A stretch of 14,812 bases of DNA from NCBI GenBank assembly GCA_047606825.1, contig JASGDY010000045.1:1-14812 (forward strand), in the 5' to 3' direction. The notes under the pieces are model-generated. The model had not been told where the DNA came from. It saw only the letters and a list, made by a program, of their open reading frames with translations, and ran no database searches. This DNA is from Rhizosphaericola sp047606825. Lineage in GTDB: Bacteria > Bacteroidota > Bacteroidia > Chitinophagales > Chitinophagaceae. Both the position numbers and the translations under genes were made by a program. Below, one piece after another: positions 14,793-14,812 of this stretch. The stretch's first letter is position 1. Each line of letters opens with the position of its first letter.

Positions 14793-14812
14793 AAATAGCA
14801 GTGCATTGCAAA

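Overview
The window looks like chromosomal DNA from a member of the Bacteroidota, probably Chitinophagales or Sphingobacteriales. The support is: a DUF4783-type protein and a LemA/TPM gene set of the kind common there; weak Shine-Dalgarno sites; candidate -7 boxes of the TAnnTTTG type; and hairpin repeats built around a CCGTAGG loop. The exact genus cannot be read from the sequence.

Layout. 1-136 is the 3' end of an IS630-type transposase cut by the window edge. 166-5985 is a complete minus-strand tripartite drug-efflux operon, transcribed as membrane fusion lipoprotein, AcrB-type RND pump, then TolC/NodT-type outer-membrane lipoprotein. Upstream of it on the same strand is a small exported His- and Asp-rich protein of unknown function (6155-6577). 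6708-8851 is a minus-strand envelope module: lemA, a soluble TPM protein, and a membrane TPM protein with a glycine-rich tail. Diverging from it is an ahpC-ahpD peroxide-defence pair (9332-10566) of the three-cysteine AhpC / CxxC AhpD kind, with a hairpin between the two genes and a terminator after them. Next are minus-strand gpmI (glycolysis), a plus-strand DUF4783 gene with a strong terminator, and plus-strand murF (peptidoglycan precursor synthesis).

The genes are mostly ordinary. The unusual content is between them. Three families of palindromic repeats occupy nearly every larger gap. Family A is CCGCAAAGTYC...GAGACTATGCG; one copy lies inside the efflux operon and two form an inverted pair upstream of lemA. 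Family B is ATTCCY-N8-RGGAAT, laid out like the Neisseria dRS3 repeat. Family C is short CCGTAGG-type hairpins; several lie inside a 167-bp element closed by perfect 16-bp terminal inverted repeats. A perfect 12-bp inverted repeat also abuts the GTG start of murF and overlaps a good -7 promoter match, so it may be an operator or a leader hairpin.

I found no CRISPR array, tRNA, rRNA, riboswitch or clear new multi-gene system. The best leads are the repeat families, the murF palindrome and the unknown protein next to the efflux operon.
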